Source: Synergistes jonesii (GTDB lineage: Bacteria; Synergistota; Synergistia; Synergistales; Synergistaceae). From it: a stretch of 64,000 nucleotides of DNA. Positions within the stretch are counted from its first letter, which is position 1. Every line of letters starts with the position of its first letter. The notes beneath the pieces are model-generated. The model was not told the DNA's origin. It worked only from the letters and a program-made list of their open reading frames with translations, and did not search any database. This document shows positions 36,243-44,640 of this stretch, one piece after another. The position numbers and the translations under genes are program-made. Where the stretch lies: the NCBI RefSeq assembly GCF_000712295.1, contig NZ_JMKI01000051.1:32256-96255 (forward strand), read 5' to 3'.

Positions 36243-37103
36243 ATGGACAAAAGGCTCGGCGGGCTGCTGCAGATTCACGCGGCGGTTCTGCTCTTCGGAC
36301 TGACCGGGATATTCGGCAAATCTATAAACCTGCCGGCGAGATACATCACTCTCGGCAGAGTCTTCTTTGCGTCCTTTTCCATGGGGCTCTTCTTCCTCGT
36401 CAGAAAACGCGACGTCAGGCTGAAAAGCGCGAAAGATTACGCGGCGATAATTTTCGTCGGCGCGCTGCTCGCTTTCCACTGGACGGCGTTTTACACCTCG
36501 GTGCAGATATCCACGGTCGCAATCGCGTTGCTTACCTTCGCCGCCTATCCGATCTTCGTGACCTTCATCGAACCTGCGATGTTCGGAGAAAAGCTGAAAA
36601 AGATAGACGTCTTGTTCTCGTTCATAATGTTTGCCGGAGTGCTCTTGATAGTGCCGGCCTTCGACCTCGGCAACAACATGACCGTAGGGCTCCTGTGGGG
36701 CCTGGCGGCCAGCGTGGTATTCGCCTTTATGTCCCTGCTGAACAGAAAATTCGCGTCAAACTACGGTGGCAGCGTCGTCGCGTTTTACGAACAGGGCGCG
36801 GCGGCGCTCTTTTTGTCGCCGATACTGCTCTTTTACCGCCCTGCGGCGACGGCTCGCGACATGGGGCTGCTCGTTCTGCTCGGCATACTCTTTACCGGAG
36901 TGGCTCATTCGCTCTTTATCGGAGGGATGAAATACGTCCGCGCGCAGACCGCCGGAATCATAGCAAGCCTTGAGAGCGTCTACGGGATCATTTCGGCGGC
37001 GCTGCTGCTGGGCGAAATCCCCTCCGTCCGAGAGCTGATCGGAGGCGCTATAATCCTCGGCACCGCCTTTTACTCGACGCTGCGCTCGCAGAAAGAAGGA
37101 TAG
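36243..37103 (+). CDS. EamA-family (drug/metabolite) transporter
   Basis: 286 residues with about ten hydrophobic segments in two EamA repeats (about 8-140 and 150-282). The segment WTAFYTSVQISTVAIALLTFAAYPIFV and the C-terminal SLESVYGIISAALLLGEIPS are typical. Substrate unknown; family members export amino acids or metabolites. Last gene before the AT-richer accessory segment. Confidence 0.85.
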   Translation: MDKRLGGLLQIHAAVLLFGLTGIFGKSINLPARYITLGRVFFASFSMGLFFLVRKRDVRLKSAKDYAAIIFVGALLAFHWTAFYTSVQISTVAIALLTFAAYPIFVTFIEPAMFGEKLKKIDVLFSFIMFAGVLLIVPAFDLGNNMTVGLLWGLAASVVFAFMSLLNRKFASNYGGSVVAFYEQGAAALFLSPILLFYRPAATARDMGLLVLLGILFTGVAHSLFIGGMKYVRAQTAGIIASLESVYGIISAALLLGEIPSVRELIGGAIILGTAFYSTLRSQKEG

Positions 37104-37475
37104 CACGCCTAATTTAATTATTTTCTACCAGGCAATATATTTATCCTAAAGTTATATCGCAAACACCAATTCTCTGTTTATTCAGTCCATGCCGTCATGC
37201 TGTTGCAAATACCTTGGCAATCAGATTTCTCAAATGAAAAGTACCGCCCATTACTGAATTTGTTGTTAGTCGCTTGGGTGAATGTCAGGACGGAGATGAC
37301 CAGTTAGCGGTTTTGTTGATGTTTGAACAGTGCATGTTTAGGTGAGAATTGCCGCGAACAGCTATGTCCTCTATAATTGAGGCTGCGCACAAGGTAACAT
37401 CTTATATGGTATCTTATGCTTGTGATGAAGTTTATAATATCTACTTCTTAAGAAGATAGTGCAGGTGAATATTTA
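37104..37475. other. 372-base AT-richer intergenic region at the start of the accessory segment
   Basis: No complete gene. On the minus strand a frame around 37190-37300 reads as a short broken peptide (LTTNSVMGGTFHLRNLIAK), which may be debris of an older gene or mobile element; I cannot identify it. Base composition drops noticeably compared with the preceding 37 kb. The right end holds the regulator's own promoter region. Confidence 0.4.
37433..37455 (+). promoter_or_regulatory. -10 element and palindrome before the GntR gene
   Basis: TATAAT at 37433-37438, then a perfect 12-bp palindrome CTTCTTAAGAAG (37444-37455) at the expected transcription start, 20 bases before the coding sequence: a natural autorepression site. 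The half TTAAGAAGATA recurs at 38250-38260 downstream of the gene. Confidence 0.5.
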
Positions 37476-38135
37476 ATGGAAAACGCCGAAGAAAGAGCAT
37501 ACAGACTGATTATCAACGAAATACTCTCTGGCGTATATCATCCGGGAGATTTTTTACTAGAGCTTGATATCGCAGCCCAAATGGAAATGAGCCGGACCCC
37601 TGTGAGCCGTGCTTTAAGCCGCCTTGTGGCCGAAGGCTTCCTGAAGAAAATGCCTAAAAAGGGCTGCTACATTCCTATCCCCACGCCAAAAGATGCTGAA
37701 CTCGTATTCACGGCGCGTCAGGTAGCCGAAGGCGAGGCAACCGCACTTGCGGCGGCGAATGTGACCGAAGAAGATATACTGACGTTGGAAAGCATCGTGG
37801 CGCAGGATAAATACATAATGGATGCCGGAGATAAAGAACGGTGGGCCAAGATAAACGAGGCCTTCCACCTTTCAATAGCGAAGCTCTGCAATAACCCATA
37901 TATTGAAAAATGGGCAAAGAACATGTTTTGGCACTCCAATGTATATATTTTTTACTTTGACGGTTTTTACAAACCATCAGATATTGTTATAGAGCACCAG
38001 ACACCCGCTCAGCATCGAGAGATCATCGCCGCGATAAAGGAAAGAGATGTCAAAAAGGCCCGCAGCGCGATGAAGCGGCATATTTACACTACATACACAA
38101 AACTCCTGCTGCCGCAGGGCATTGAAAAAAATTGA
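37476..38135 (+). CDS. GntR-family transcriptional regulator (FadR/FCD type)
   Basis: 219 residues: an N-terminal winged helix (about 8-70; LELDIAAQMEMSRTPVSRALSRLVAEGFL) and an all-helical FCD effector domain (about 75-205) with three His residues in the metal-ligand positions (EAFHLSIAK, PAQHREII, MKRHIYTT). FCD regulators sense carboxylates or amino-acid-type ligands and usually repress adjacent catabolic genes. It precedes the opine-type enzyme cluster on the same strand but is separated by 576 bases and a weak terminator. AGGTGA lies 8 bases before the ATG. Confidence 0.92.
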   Translation: MENAEERAYRLIINEILSGVYHPGDFLLELDIAAQMEMSRTPVSRALSRLVAEGFLKKMPKKGCYIPIPTPKDAELVFTARQVAEGEATALAAANVTEEDILTLESIVAQDKYIMDAGDKERWAKINEAFHLSIAKLCNNPYIEKWAKNMFWHSNVYIFYFDGFYKPSDIVIEHQTPAQHREIIAAIKERDVKKARSAMKRHIYTTYTKLLLPQGIEKN

Positions 38136-38278
38136 CCTGTTGTCTCTCCTATACGTTATAAAACATGTCTTTTAACCGGCAAACTTTCGCCATTGAGTTC
38201 CGCCTAATCCTTCCACAGTATAGACGTTTAGCAGACATATCCCCGGTTATTAAGAAGATATCAAATCGCGGCCCGCTT

Positions 38279-38310
38279 TGACGAGACTAACTCGCCGTTC
38301 TCGTCAGCTT
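38279..38310 (+). terminator. Weak terminator downstream of the GntR gene
   Basis: 8-bp stem TGACGAGA (38279-38286) with TCTCGTCA (38299-38306), followed by GCTTTTCC. The T-run is short. Confidence 0.45.
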
Positions 38311-38418
38311 TTCCTATGCGCCGCTTTTACACACCTCAAAAAATTCCGATATCCGTATAAATGGCGCGGATGCAGTTTCTTTTATTATCTCTAATGTTAA
38401 CGATACGATAACTACATT

Positions 38419-38442
38419 ATACATACATACATTCATACATAC
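38419..38442. repeat. Short CATA tandem tract
   Basis: Imperfect tandem copies of the tetramer ATAC/CATA, interrupted once by ATTC. Such tracts can vary in length by slippage; it lies about 150 bases upstream of the opine-cluster promoter. Confidence 0.6.
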
Positions 38443-38588
38443 TATGGATACAACGTGAAATCAAGAGAAAAGCAAGAGACTGAAATTAGAAAAATATTAA
38501 TCCATGGTCTTTTGCCTGCCTATGATTGTTATAATACCGCGTGAATTAGGACATTAAAATTGTAACATATATTTATTTATTTTTATAG

Positions 38589-38617
38589 TTGACATAAATT
38601 ATATTTAATGCTACATT
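38589..38617 (+). promoter_or_regulatory. Promoter of the opine-type gene cluster
   Basis: TTGACA (38589-38594) and TACATT (38612-38617) with a 17-base spacer. Start of transcription is predicted near 38624, immediately before the inverted repeat. Confidence 0.68.
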
Positions 38618-38634
38618 ATGTGCTATGCAATAAT

Positions 38635-38680
38635 TCATTAATGTATTCATTAAAATATGTATTTAAAAATACATTAATGA
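38635..38680. promoter_or_regulatory. 13-bp inverted repeat, candidate operator of the opine cluster
   Basis: TCATTAATGTATT (38635-38647) and its exact complement AATACATTAATGA (38668-38680), 20 bases apart, each arm containing the palindrome CATTAATG. It lies between the predicted transcription start and the ribosome site, a position suited to repression by the adjacent GntR/FCD protein. As RNA it could also fold into a weak hairpin. Confidence 0.55.
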
Positions 38681-38711
38681 GTTTATAAAAAGCAAAGGGG
38701 GAGTTTTTACT

Positions 38712-39797
38712 ATGAAAGTCGCCGTCTTGGGCTCCGGTAATGGCGGATGCGCCGTTGCCTTTGATTTTGCACAGCATGGGCATGACGTCTATCTTTACGA
38801 CCAGCCGCAGTTTCCCCAAAACATTTCAGCAGTGGCAAAGGCAGGCGGGATCCGTGCCAGCGGCGAGCTTAAAGGATTTGCGAGGATCGCCGGCGCCGGC
38901 CATGACGCAGAATGCACCTTGAAAGACGCCGATATAATATTCGTCGTCGGCCCGTCATATTCAACAATTCCCTTCGCTGAGACATGCAAACCGTTTATTG
39001 AAGAGAGGCAGATGGTCGTGGTCTGCCCAGGTTCATGCGGAGGTGCGATAGTTTTTAAGAAAACGTTGGACGAAGAGCTTGTCTCGCAAAAGTATATCAT
39101 CGCCGAGACGTCGACTCTTCCATACGCCGTCCGCGCGGACGGTGCTGGGAACATCCAGGTTTTCAATAAACTGAAAGGGGGACTTTTTCTCGCTGGACTA
39201 CCGGGCTCGTGCGGACAAAAAGTTCTCGATCAGATAAAAGAGGTATATCCCCATATGAGCCTTGCGCGAAATGTTATGCATACCTTCCTGCAAAATGGGA
39301 ATCCCGTAATCCATCCAGCAGTCGTGATTATGAACGCTGCGCTCACGGAGCGCGATAAAAGCGGTTTCATGTTTTATGAAGAGGGTATAACACCGGCGGT
39401 AGGGCGCCTTATGAAGGCCGTCGACGACGAAAGGATAGCCATAGCCCGCGCTATAGGTATCGAAGTCATTCCAGATCCGCGTTTGGGCTGCATGCAGGGT
39501 TATCAGGATGAAGAAAATTACGACCATAGTTATAACGTGGCCAGAGGCTTCAAGGGAATCGCCGCCCCGGAGACGCTGCGGAGCAGGTATTTGATCGAGG
39601 ATGTCGGGCACAGCATGATAATATTGCGCGCCCTGGCAGAAATGGTCGGCATCAAGACGCCTACTATGGACGCCATCATCAGGATTGCTTCGGTCATACT
39701 TGAAGAAGAACTGTTGGAGCGCGCGGATCAAGAGCTGGCACATCTAGGATTGGATAATATCGGTATCGAAAAGTTTATGGAATTAGTCAATAAATAA
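38712..39797 (+). CDS. NAD/NADP octopine/nopaline dehydrogenase family protein
   Basis: 361 residues. N-terminal Rossmann fold with GSGNGGCA (7-14), then a C-terminal all-alpha opine-dehydrogenase domain that includes NPVIHPAVVIMNAA and the family His region NYDHSYNVARGF. Known members join the alpha-amino group of an amino acid to a keto acid such as pyruvate or 2-oxoglutarate, or run in reverse. First gene of a five-gene group with NhaC, racemase, CEOS-like and saccharopine-dehydrogenase-like genes. Substrate not predictable. The GGGGGAG ribosome site is strong. Confidence 0.88.
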   Translation: MKVAVLGSGNGGCAVAFDFAQHGHDVYLYDQPQFPQNISAVAKAGGIRASGELKGFARIAGAGHDAECTLKDADIIFVVGPSYSTIPFAETCKPFIEERQMVVVCPGSCGGAIVFKKTLDEELVSQKYIIAETSTLPYAVRADGAGNIQVFNKLKGGLFLAGLPGSCGQKVLDQIKEVYPHMSLARNVMHTFLQNGNPVIHPAVVIMNAALTERDKSGFMFYEEGITPAVGRLMKAVDDERIAIARAIGIEVIPDPRLGCMQGYQDEENYDHSYNVARGFKGIAAPETLRSRYLIEDVGHSMIILRALAEMVGIKTPTMDAIIRIASVILEEELLERADQELAHLGLDNIGIEKFMELVNK

Positions 39798-39928
39798 TAC
39801 CTATAAAATACGCAACTTTGCAATTTGTCGAAAGGGGGTAACTGTCTTCGCCAACGGCATGGATACTCTTCAAACAATATTATCAGTGCCAACTATGAGA
39901 AATACCTAAACAGAAAGGAGCTTTTAAA

Positions 39929-41344
39929 ATGGAAGCAATGGCGACAAAAGGAATTTTTTCGTTAATACCAGTGTTTGTCACTCTTTTCCTTGCATTCAAA
40001 ACAAAAGACGCCGTATTTTCTTTAATTGTCGGCTGTATTATCGGTGTATGCCTTGCGGGATCCGATCCTGCTACCGGCATGTCGAAGCTTTTCCAAGCCG
40101 CGTTGGGGAATGCTGATTTTATTTGGGTCATGATGATAGAGGTTGCGGTTGGGATAATGATAGCTTTTTATATGAGAGCTGACGTCATCTCGGCGTTCGC
40201 TGAGGCGGCGCGCTATAAGATCAAAAGCCGCCGCGCCGCTTCCGGCATAGGATGGTTGTTGGGAATTTTCATATTCTTCAGCGACTATTTCAGCCCTCTC
40301 TTTTGTGGTCCGATTTGCCGTCCGATAACGGACTCGCATAAAGTCTCTCGTGAGATGCTCGCATATACTCTGGACTCAGGAAGTGGCCCTGTCTGCACCT
40401 TAGTTCCGCTTTCCGGTTGGGCCGTTTATATGGCAGGTCTTCTAAAGGGGCATGGACCTATTGATTCGGCCGAGGTTGGTATGTCGGTATTTATTTCGTC
40501 GATACCTTACAATTTCTATGGATGGCTAGCCGTCGTAGTCTGTGGCCTTTTCGCCTGCCAGGTGTTGCCAAACTTCGGTCCCATGAAAAAAGCCGAAGAG
40601 CGCGCGAAGAATGAGGGCAAGGTCATACGCGACGGGGCCATACCTTTGGCAGGTCCTGAGCTCGATCAAATAGAAAAGATTCCCGGCAAAAGAGCAAATA
40701 TCCTTGTTTACCTTATCATTCCCGTCCTTCTCCTTATAAGTATAGCGGTCGGAACGTTTGTCACATTACATAGTGTTAAAATTCTCGAGGCCTTCTTCGC
40801 CGTCATCATGTATCAGTCCGTAGTGATGGCCTTCGGAGGTTATTTTAAGAGCATCAGAGACTACACGGAAACGGCGACCGCCGGCATCAAGGCCGTCCTT
40901 CCGGCCATACTCATACTCGCGCTTGCCTACTGCATCAACACCATCTCAAAGAATCTAGGCGCACAGCAATATGTAATGGAGCTGACCAAGGCATGGATGA
41001 CGCCAGCTCTGCTACCGGCGCTTACTTTCGCTGCCGGCGCATGCATCTCGTTTTTCACCGGTACATCGTGGGGAACATATGCCATTCTTGTTCCGTTCTC
41101 AATCCCCATTGCTATGAATCTGTCTGGCGGACAACTTACTCCTATAGTCTTTGCCACAGTGTCGGCAATTATGGGGGGCGGCCTCTTCGGCGACCATTGC
41201 TCTCCCGTATCGGACACAACATGTTTATCGTCTTTCGGCGCAGCATGCGACCACATGGACCACGTAACGACACAGCTTCCGTATGCCCTTGGCTGTGCGG
41301 CTGCAGCGCTTATACTGTTTGGAATATTAGGCATAGCGCTGTAA
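39929..41344 (+). CDS. NhaC-family Na+/H+ antiporter (copy 1)
   Basis: 471 residues, about 11-12 hydrophobic segments. The conserved GTSWGTYAI and GDHCSPVSDTTCLSS motifs place it in the NhaC family. Besides sodium-proton exchange, members near amino-acid catabolic genes are suspected of moving amino-acid-like substrates. 131 bases after the opine dehydrogenase; AAAGGAG precedes the ATG. A paralogue lies at 60.5-62.0 kb beside a racemase of another family. Confidence 0.9.
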   Translation: MEAMATKGIFSLIPVFVTLFLAFKTKDAVFSLIVGCIIGVCLAGSDPATGMSKLFQAALGNADFIWVMMIEVAVGIMIAFYMRADVISAFAEAARYKIKSRRAASGIGWLLGIFIFFSDYFSPLFCGPICRPITDSHKVSREMLAYTLDSGSGPVCTLVPLSGWAVYMAGLLKGHGPIDSAEVGMSVFISSIPYNFYGWLAVVVCGLFACQVLPNFGPMKKAEERAKNEGKVIRDGAIPLAGPELDQIEKIPGKRANILVYLIIPVLLLISIAVGTFVTLHSVKILEAFFAVIMYQSVVMAFGGYFKSIRDYTETATAGIKAVLPAILILALAYCINTISKNLGAQQYVMELTKAWMTPALLPALTFAAGACISFFTGTSWGTYAILVPFSIPIAMNLSGGQLTPIVFATVSAIMGGGLFGDHCSPVSDTTCLSSFGAACDHMDHVTTQLPYALGCAAAALILFGILGIAL

Positions 41345-41436
41345 CAGGTACATAGACAAGGCAGATACGTGCAGATCATTGTTATATCATAATAGAAAAG
41401 TGATTTTTTCTTTAAGCAGTATATGAGGGTATATTT

Positions 41437-42174
41437 ATGCAAAACGTATGTTCCGCTAAAATAGCGATTCTCTGCTGGGAAGAGGGGCAGATCCCGCGAG
41501 GGTTGATGCAGCTTGAAGCACTTGTGGGAAACAGCACCAATCCTGCCTCTTATTTTTTCCCGGTACGTTTTTGCCGAATAAAGGGCACCAATATAGAGAC
41601 GGTGCTCGAAAATCCGAGTGAAAACGTGTTGAAAAACATGATAGAGGAATCAAAAAAACTTATAGGCGAAGGGATAGAGGTCGTTACGACAAGCTGCGGC
41701 TTCAACGCTATATTTCAACGCGAACTTTCCGCCGCGCTGCCTGTTCCCGTTTTCACCTCAAGCCTGCTGCAACTCCCATTTGTCAATAGCTTTCTCGCCC
41801 CCGGCAAGTCAACGGCCGTGATCACGGCGAAAAAAAGGGCGTTAAAAGGGGAACATCTCAGGGCCGTGGGTATAACGCCGGAGATGAGGGTGGAAATTTT
41901 CGGCATGGAGGATTCTCCTGAGTGGAATAAAATTTTCACCCGTCCGGATGAATTTTTTGACATGGATTTGGTTGCAAAGGAGGTTGTAGCAACGGCGGTA
42001 AAGGCAGTGCGAGAATATCCGGAGATAGGGGCCTTCGTGCTAGAATGCACGGACCTGCCCCCCTTTTCTAAGGCCATACGTGAGGCAGTTAAGCTGCCAG
42101 TTTTTGACTTTATCACTATGATGTGCTATGCGGCGCGGTCGGTCGGGATACGGACTGATTGTTCCGCATTATAG
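41437..42174 (+). CDS. Aspartate/glutamate racemase-superfamily protein
   Basis: 245 residues. Two catalytic-type cysteines are visible: TTSCGFNAIFQ (about residue 89) and VLECTDLPPFS (about residue 204), as in Asp/Glu/hydantoin racemases, which use a cofactor-free two-base mechanism. The N-terminus (KIAILCWEEGQIPRGLMQLE) is not that of MurI. Likely interconverts D and L forms of an amino acid handled by the neighbouring dehydrogenases; substrate unknown. It lies 55 bases before the CEOS-like gene. Confidence 0.82.
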   Translation: MQNVCSAKIAILCWEEGQIPRGLMQLEALVGNSTNPASYFFPVRFCRIKGTNIETVLENPSENVLKNMIEESKKLIGEGIEVVTTSCGFNAIFQRELSAALPVPVFTSSLLQLPFVNSFLAPGKSTAVITAKKRALKGEHLRAVGITPEMRVEIFGMEDSPEWNKIFTRPDEFFDMDLVAKEVVATAVKAVREYPEIGAFVLECTDLPPFSKAIREAVKLPVFDFITMMCYAARSVGIRTDCSAL

Positions 42175-42229
42175 AAAATACGCGGCAGTCAAAAGCAAAT
42201 GCATAAATAAAGATAGGAGAACGAGAGAT

Positions 42230-43198
42230 ATGAACAGCTTAAAAACGGTTGGCTTCCCCATCAACGATAAGGAAAACGAAAAGCGCCGCAGCCTGCTTCC
42301 AACGGATCTAAAAAGAATCAAACATACAGGAATGATATACATAGAGGAGGGGTACGGGGAGGTGTTGGGCATACCGGACGAGGCATACGTAAAAAGCGGG
42401 GCTCAGGTCGCGTCAAGAAAAGAAATACTCGACAAAGATATTATATGTGACGCAAAGATTGGAGACGCCGCATATCTTGCGGAGCTGCGCGAAGGACAGA
42501 TCATTTTTGGCTGGGTCCACGCCGTACAAAACCGTGAAATAACGGATGCCATAGTGGATAACAAATTGACGGCCTATGCGTGGGAAGATATGTTTGAGCT
42601 TACGCGTCACTTGTTTTGGCGCAACAACCAGATGGCCGGCGAGGCTGCCGTCATGCATGCTTATCTTTGTTACGGCAGAATGCCATATGAGACGAAAGTC
42701 GCCGTGCTCGGCAAGGGCAATGTGGCGCAGGGCGCGATAAAAATACTCACCAAGCTCGGCGCCGACGTCACGATATACGATATCCAGGATGAGACGTTGT
42801 TTAAAAAAGATTTTAAACAGTATGACGTTGTCGTAAACGCCGTACTGTGGGACACGAAGCGTAAGGACCACATAATCTATGAACGCGACCTCCCAGAGAT
42901 GAAGCACGGCTCAATGATCGTCGACATAAGCTGCGACAAGCATGGCGGGATAGAGAGCTCCGTGCCGACGACGATAGAGGAGCCATATTTCTTCAAGGGC
43001 GGCGTAATGCACTATGCGGTGGACCACACGCCCTCTCTCTTCTATAAGACGACGTCGGCCTGTATTTCCGTTATAGTTTCAAGGTATATCGACGAACTTA
43101 TAACAGACGAGCCAGATGATATACTGAAGAAATCGCTGATAATAGAGGGGGGCGTCATACTCGACCAGCGAATAAAAGATTTTCAAAACAGATGCTGA
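42230..43198 (+). CDS. N5-(carboxyethyl)ornithine synthase-like opine dehydrogenase
   Basis: 322 residues in the alanine-dehydrogenase/transhydrogenase fold. N-terminal KTVGFPINDKENEKRRSLLP, the nucleotide loop VLGKGNVAQGAI, and the C-terminal blocks NAVLWDTKRKDHIIY, MIVDISCDKHGGIESS and HYAVDHTPSLFYKT match N5-(carboxyethyl)ornithine synthase (CEOS) of Lactococcus as I remember it. That enzyme reductively joins pyruvate to the side-chain amino group of ornithine (or lysine). The direction here could equally be oxidative degradation. The ATG at 42230 follows AGGAG; an earlier in-frame start lies inside the racemase gene. Confidence 0.8.
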   Translation: MNSLKTVGFPINDKENEKRRSLLPTDLKRIKHTGMIYIEEGYGEVLGIPDEAYVKSGAQVASRKEILDKDIICDAKIGDAAYLAELREGQIIFGWVHAVQNREITDAIVDNKLTAYAWEDMFELTRHLFWRNNQMAGEAAVMHAYLCYGRMPYETKVAVLGKGNVAQGAIKILTKLGADVTIYDIQDETLFKKDFKQYDVVVNAVLWDTKRKDHIIYERDLPEMKHGSMIVDISCDKHGGIESSVPTTIEEPYFFKGGVMHYAVDHTPSLFYKTTSACISVIVSRYIDELITDEPDDILKKSLIIEGGVILDQRIKDFQNRC

Positions 43199-43260
43199 CG
43201 TATGTATGCGGCTACCTACAGGGGCTCCCTTTTCTTATTTTTTGATTGGAGGAATACCTT

Positions 43261-44580
43261 ATGAAAAAAGTACTGTTGTTCGGCGCTGGACGTATCGCCG
43301 GGCCGTACATAGATTATCTGACACGCAAAGGAGACTGTGAACTGATCGCAGCCGACATTTCGTCTGACAGCCTGGCTCGTGTCGCTGGACTCTCGGAAAG
43401 AATTACCGTTGAAAGGATGGATGCCTCCAACGACGTCGAAGCCATTATTGATAGATATGCGCCGGATGTCGTGAGTATTTTTCTACCTCCAGAATGCTTA
43501 AGGGAAGCTGTACATATATGTATGGAGAAAAACGTCAACGTCGTGCATCCGATCTATCTTTCGGACGAACTGCGCGCAATGCAGGAAGAGATAGAGGCAC
43601 GTAGATTGATTGTTATCGCCGAGCTCGGCCTTGATCCCGGAATAGACCATATGGCTGCCGCGCGGACGATAGATAAGATACACGCGCGCGGCGGCGCCGT
43701 GGAATCGTTTAGGTCCCTCTGTGGGGCGCTGCCGGCGCCGGACTCCAATGTGAATCCGTGGGGCTATAAGCTCTCGTGGTCGCCGGCCACGCTGATAGCG
43801 GCCAGCAAACGCACGGCAAAGATCCTAGAGAACGGCGAAGAGATTGTCTGGCCCAACGGCGAAACATACGAACATCCATTCTTATATGACATTGATGGGT
43901 TAGGCACCTTTGAAGCCTACGCAAATGCGGATGCCGCGGTATATGCCGCCGTCTACAACATTCCAGAGGCGAAGTCCATATACAGAGGCACACTGCGCTA
44001 TCCTGGCTGGTGTGAGACTATCTCTTACATGAATCGGATCGGCTATTTCGAAACATCTCAGAAGGAGACAAAGGGGCTAACTTTTGCCGACTTTACCTCG
44101 CGCCAATGCGGTTTCCCGGGAAAAGAGGCAAAGGAAGCGATGATGAGGCGCTTTAATTTAAATCCATGGTCGGCCTTCATCATGCGGATGGAATGGCTCG
44201 GCTTCTTTGAGGATAGGGCGCTTCCTTTTGACGCCGGCTCTCCGCGCGACGTAGTGTCGCACTTGTTTGCGGAAAAACTGAATTTTACCGAAAAAGAGCG
44301 TGACATTGTAATCCTCTACGACACGGTGCGGGCAAGATACCCCGATGGGAGAAGAAAAGAGTACAAGTCCGTGCTGATCGATTACGGCGTCCCCGGCAAG
44401 TGGACCTCCTGCGCAAGGACTACCGGCGTTCCTCCGGCAGTCGCGGTTAGATTTATACTCGAAGGGAAAATATCAACGCCCGGCCTTTATACCCCTACGT
44501 CGCGGGAGATATACGAGCCGGTCCTTAATGAGCTCGAGAACGAGGGCATAATATTAGATGAGTATGAGTCGGATCTATAA
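43261..44580 (+). CDS. Saccharopine dehydrogenase-family protein
   Basis: 439 residues: a Rossmann fold with FGAGRIAGPYID (7-18), DPGIDHMAA in the middle and the C-terminal domain PWGYKLSWSPATLI...LRYPGWCETI, as in saccharopine dehydrogenases (glutamate-forming type) and the SDH half of lysine-ketoglutarate reductase/SDH. Saccharopine is itself an opine of lysine and 2-oxoglutarate. Last gene of the cluster; TTGGAGG precedes the ATG. Whether the substrate is saccharopine, carboxyethyl-lysine or another N-carboxyalkyl amino acid is open. Confidence 0.85.
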   Translation: MKKVLLFGAGRIAGPYIDYLTRKGDCELIAADISSDSLARVAGLSERITVERMDASNDVEAIIDRYAPDVVSIFLPPECLREAVHICMEKNVNVVHPIYLSDELRAMQEEIEARRLIVIAELGLDPGIDHMAAARTIDKIHARGGAVESFRSLCGALPAPDSNVNPWGYKLSWSPATLIAASKRTAKILENGEEIVWPNGETYEHPFLYDIDGLGTFEAYANADAAVYAAVYNIPEAKSIYRGTLRYPGWCETISYMNRIGYFETSQKETKGLTFADFTSRQCGFPGKEAKEAMMRRFNLNPWSAFIMRMEWLGFFEDRALPFDAGSPRDVVSHLFAEKLNFTEKERDIVILYDTVRARYPDGRRKEYKSVLIDYGVPGKWTSCARTTGVPPAVAVRFILEGKISTPGLYTPTSREIYEPVLNELENEGIILDEYESDL

Positions 44581-44640
44581 AGCAAACCCCGGCAAATCAG
44601 CGCGAACACGAGAAAGAAAGCGGCATATCGTGTGAACAGG

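Larger units (their letters stand above)
38136..38711. other. 576-base AT-rich regulatory region between the GntR gene and the opine cluster
   Basis: No convincing gene. In order it holds: a terminator-like hairpin TGACGAGA/TCTCGTCA (38279-38306), a second copy of TTAAGAAGATA (38250-38260), a CATA tandem tract (38419-38442), a consensus promoter (38589-38617) and a 13-bp inverted repeat (38635-38680) just before the dehydrogenase gene. Confidence 0.6.

Noticed and set aside
37190..37330. Transposase remnant in the intergenic region before the GntR gene
   Set aside because: A short broken peptide can be read, but no transposase motif, terminal inverted repeat or target duplication could be recognised.
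38616..38819. 67-codon minus-strand frame overlapping the opine dehydrogenase start
   Set aside because: It covers the promoter and operator region and the start of a well-supported gene, with no ribosome site or family resemblance.
38712..43198. Staphylopine/pseudopaline-type metallophore cluster
   Set aside because: A racemase and an opine dehydrogenase are present, but there is no nicotianamine-synthase-like gene, no MFS exporter and no ABC importer, and the racemase belongs to a different family.
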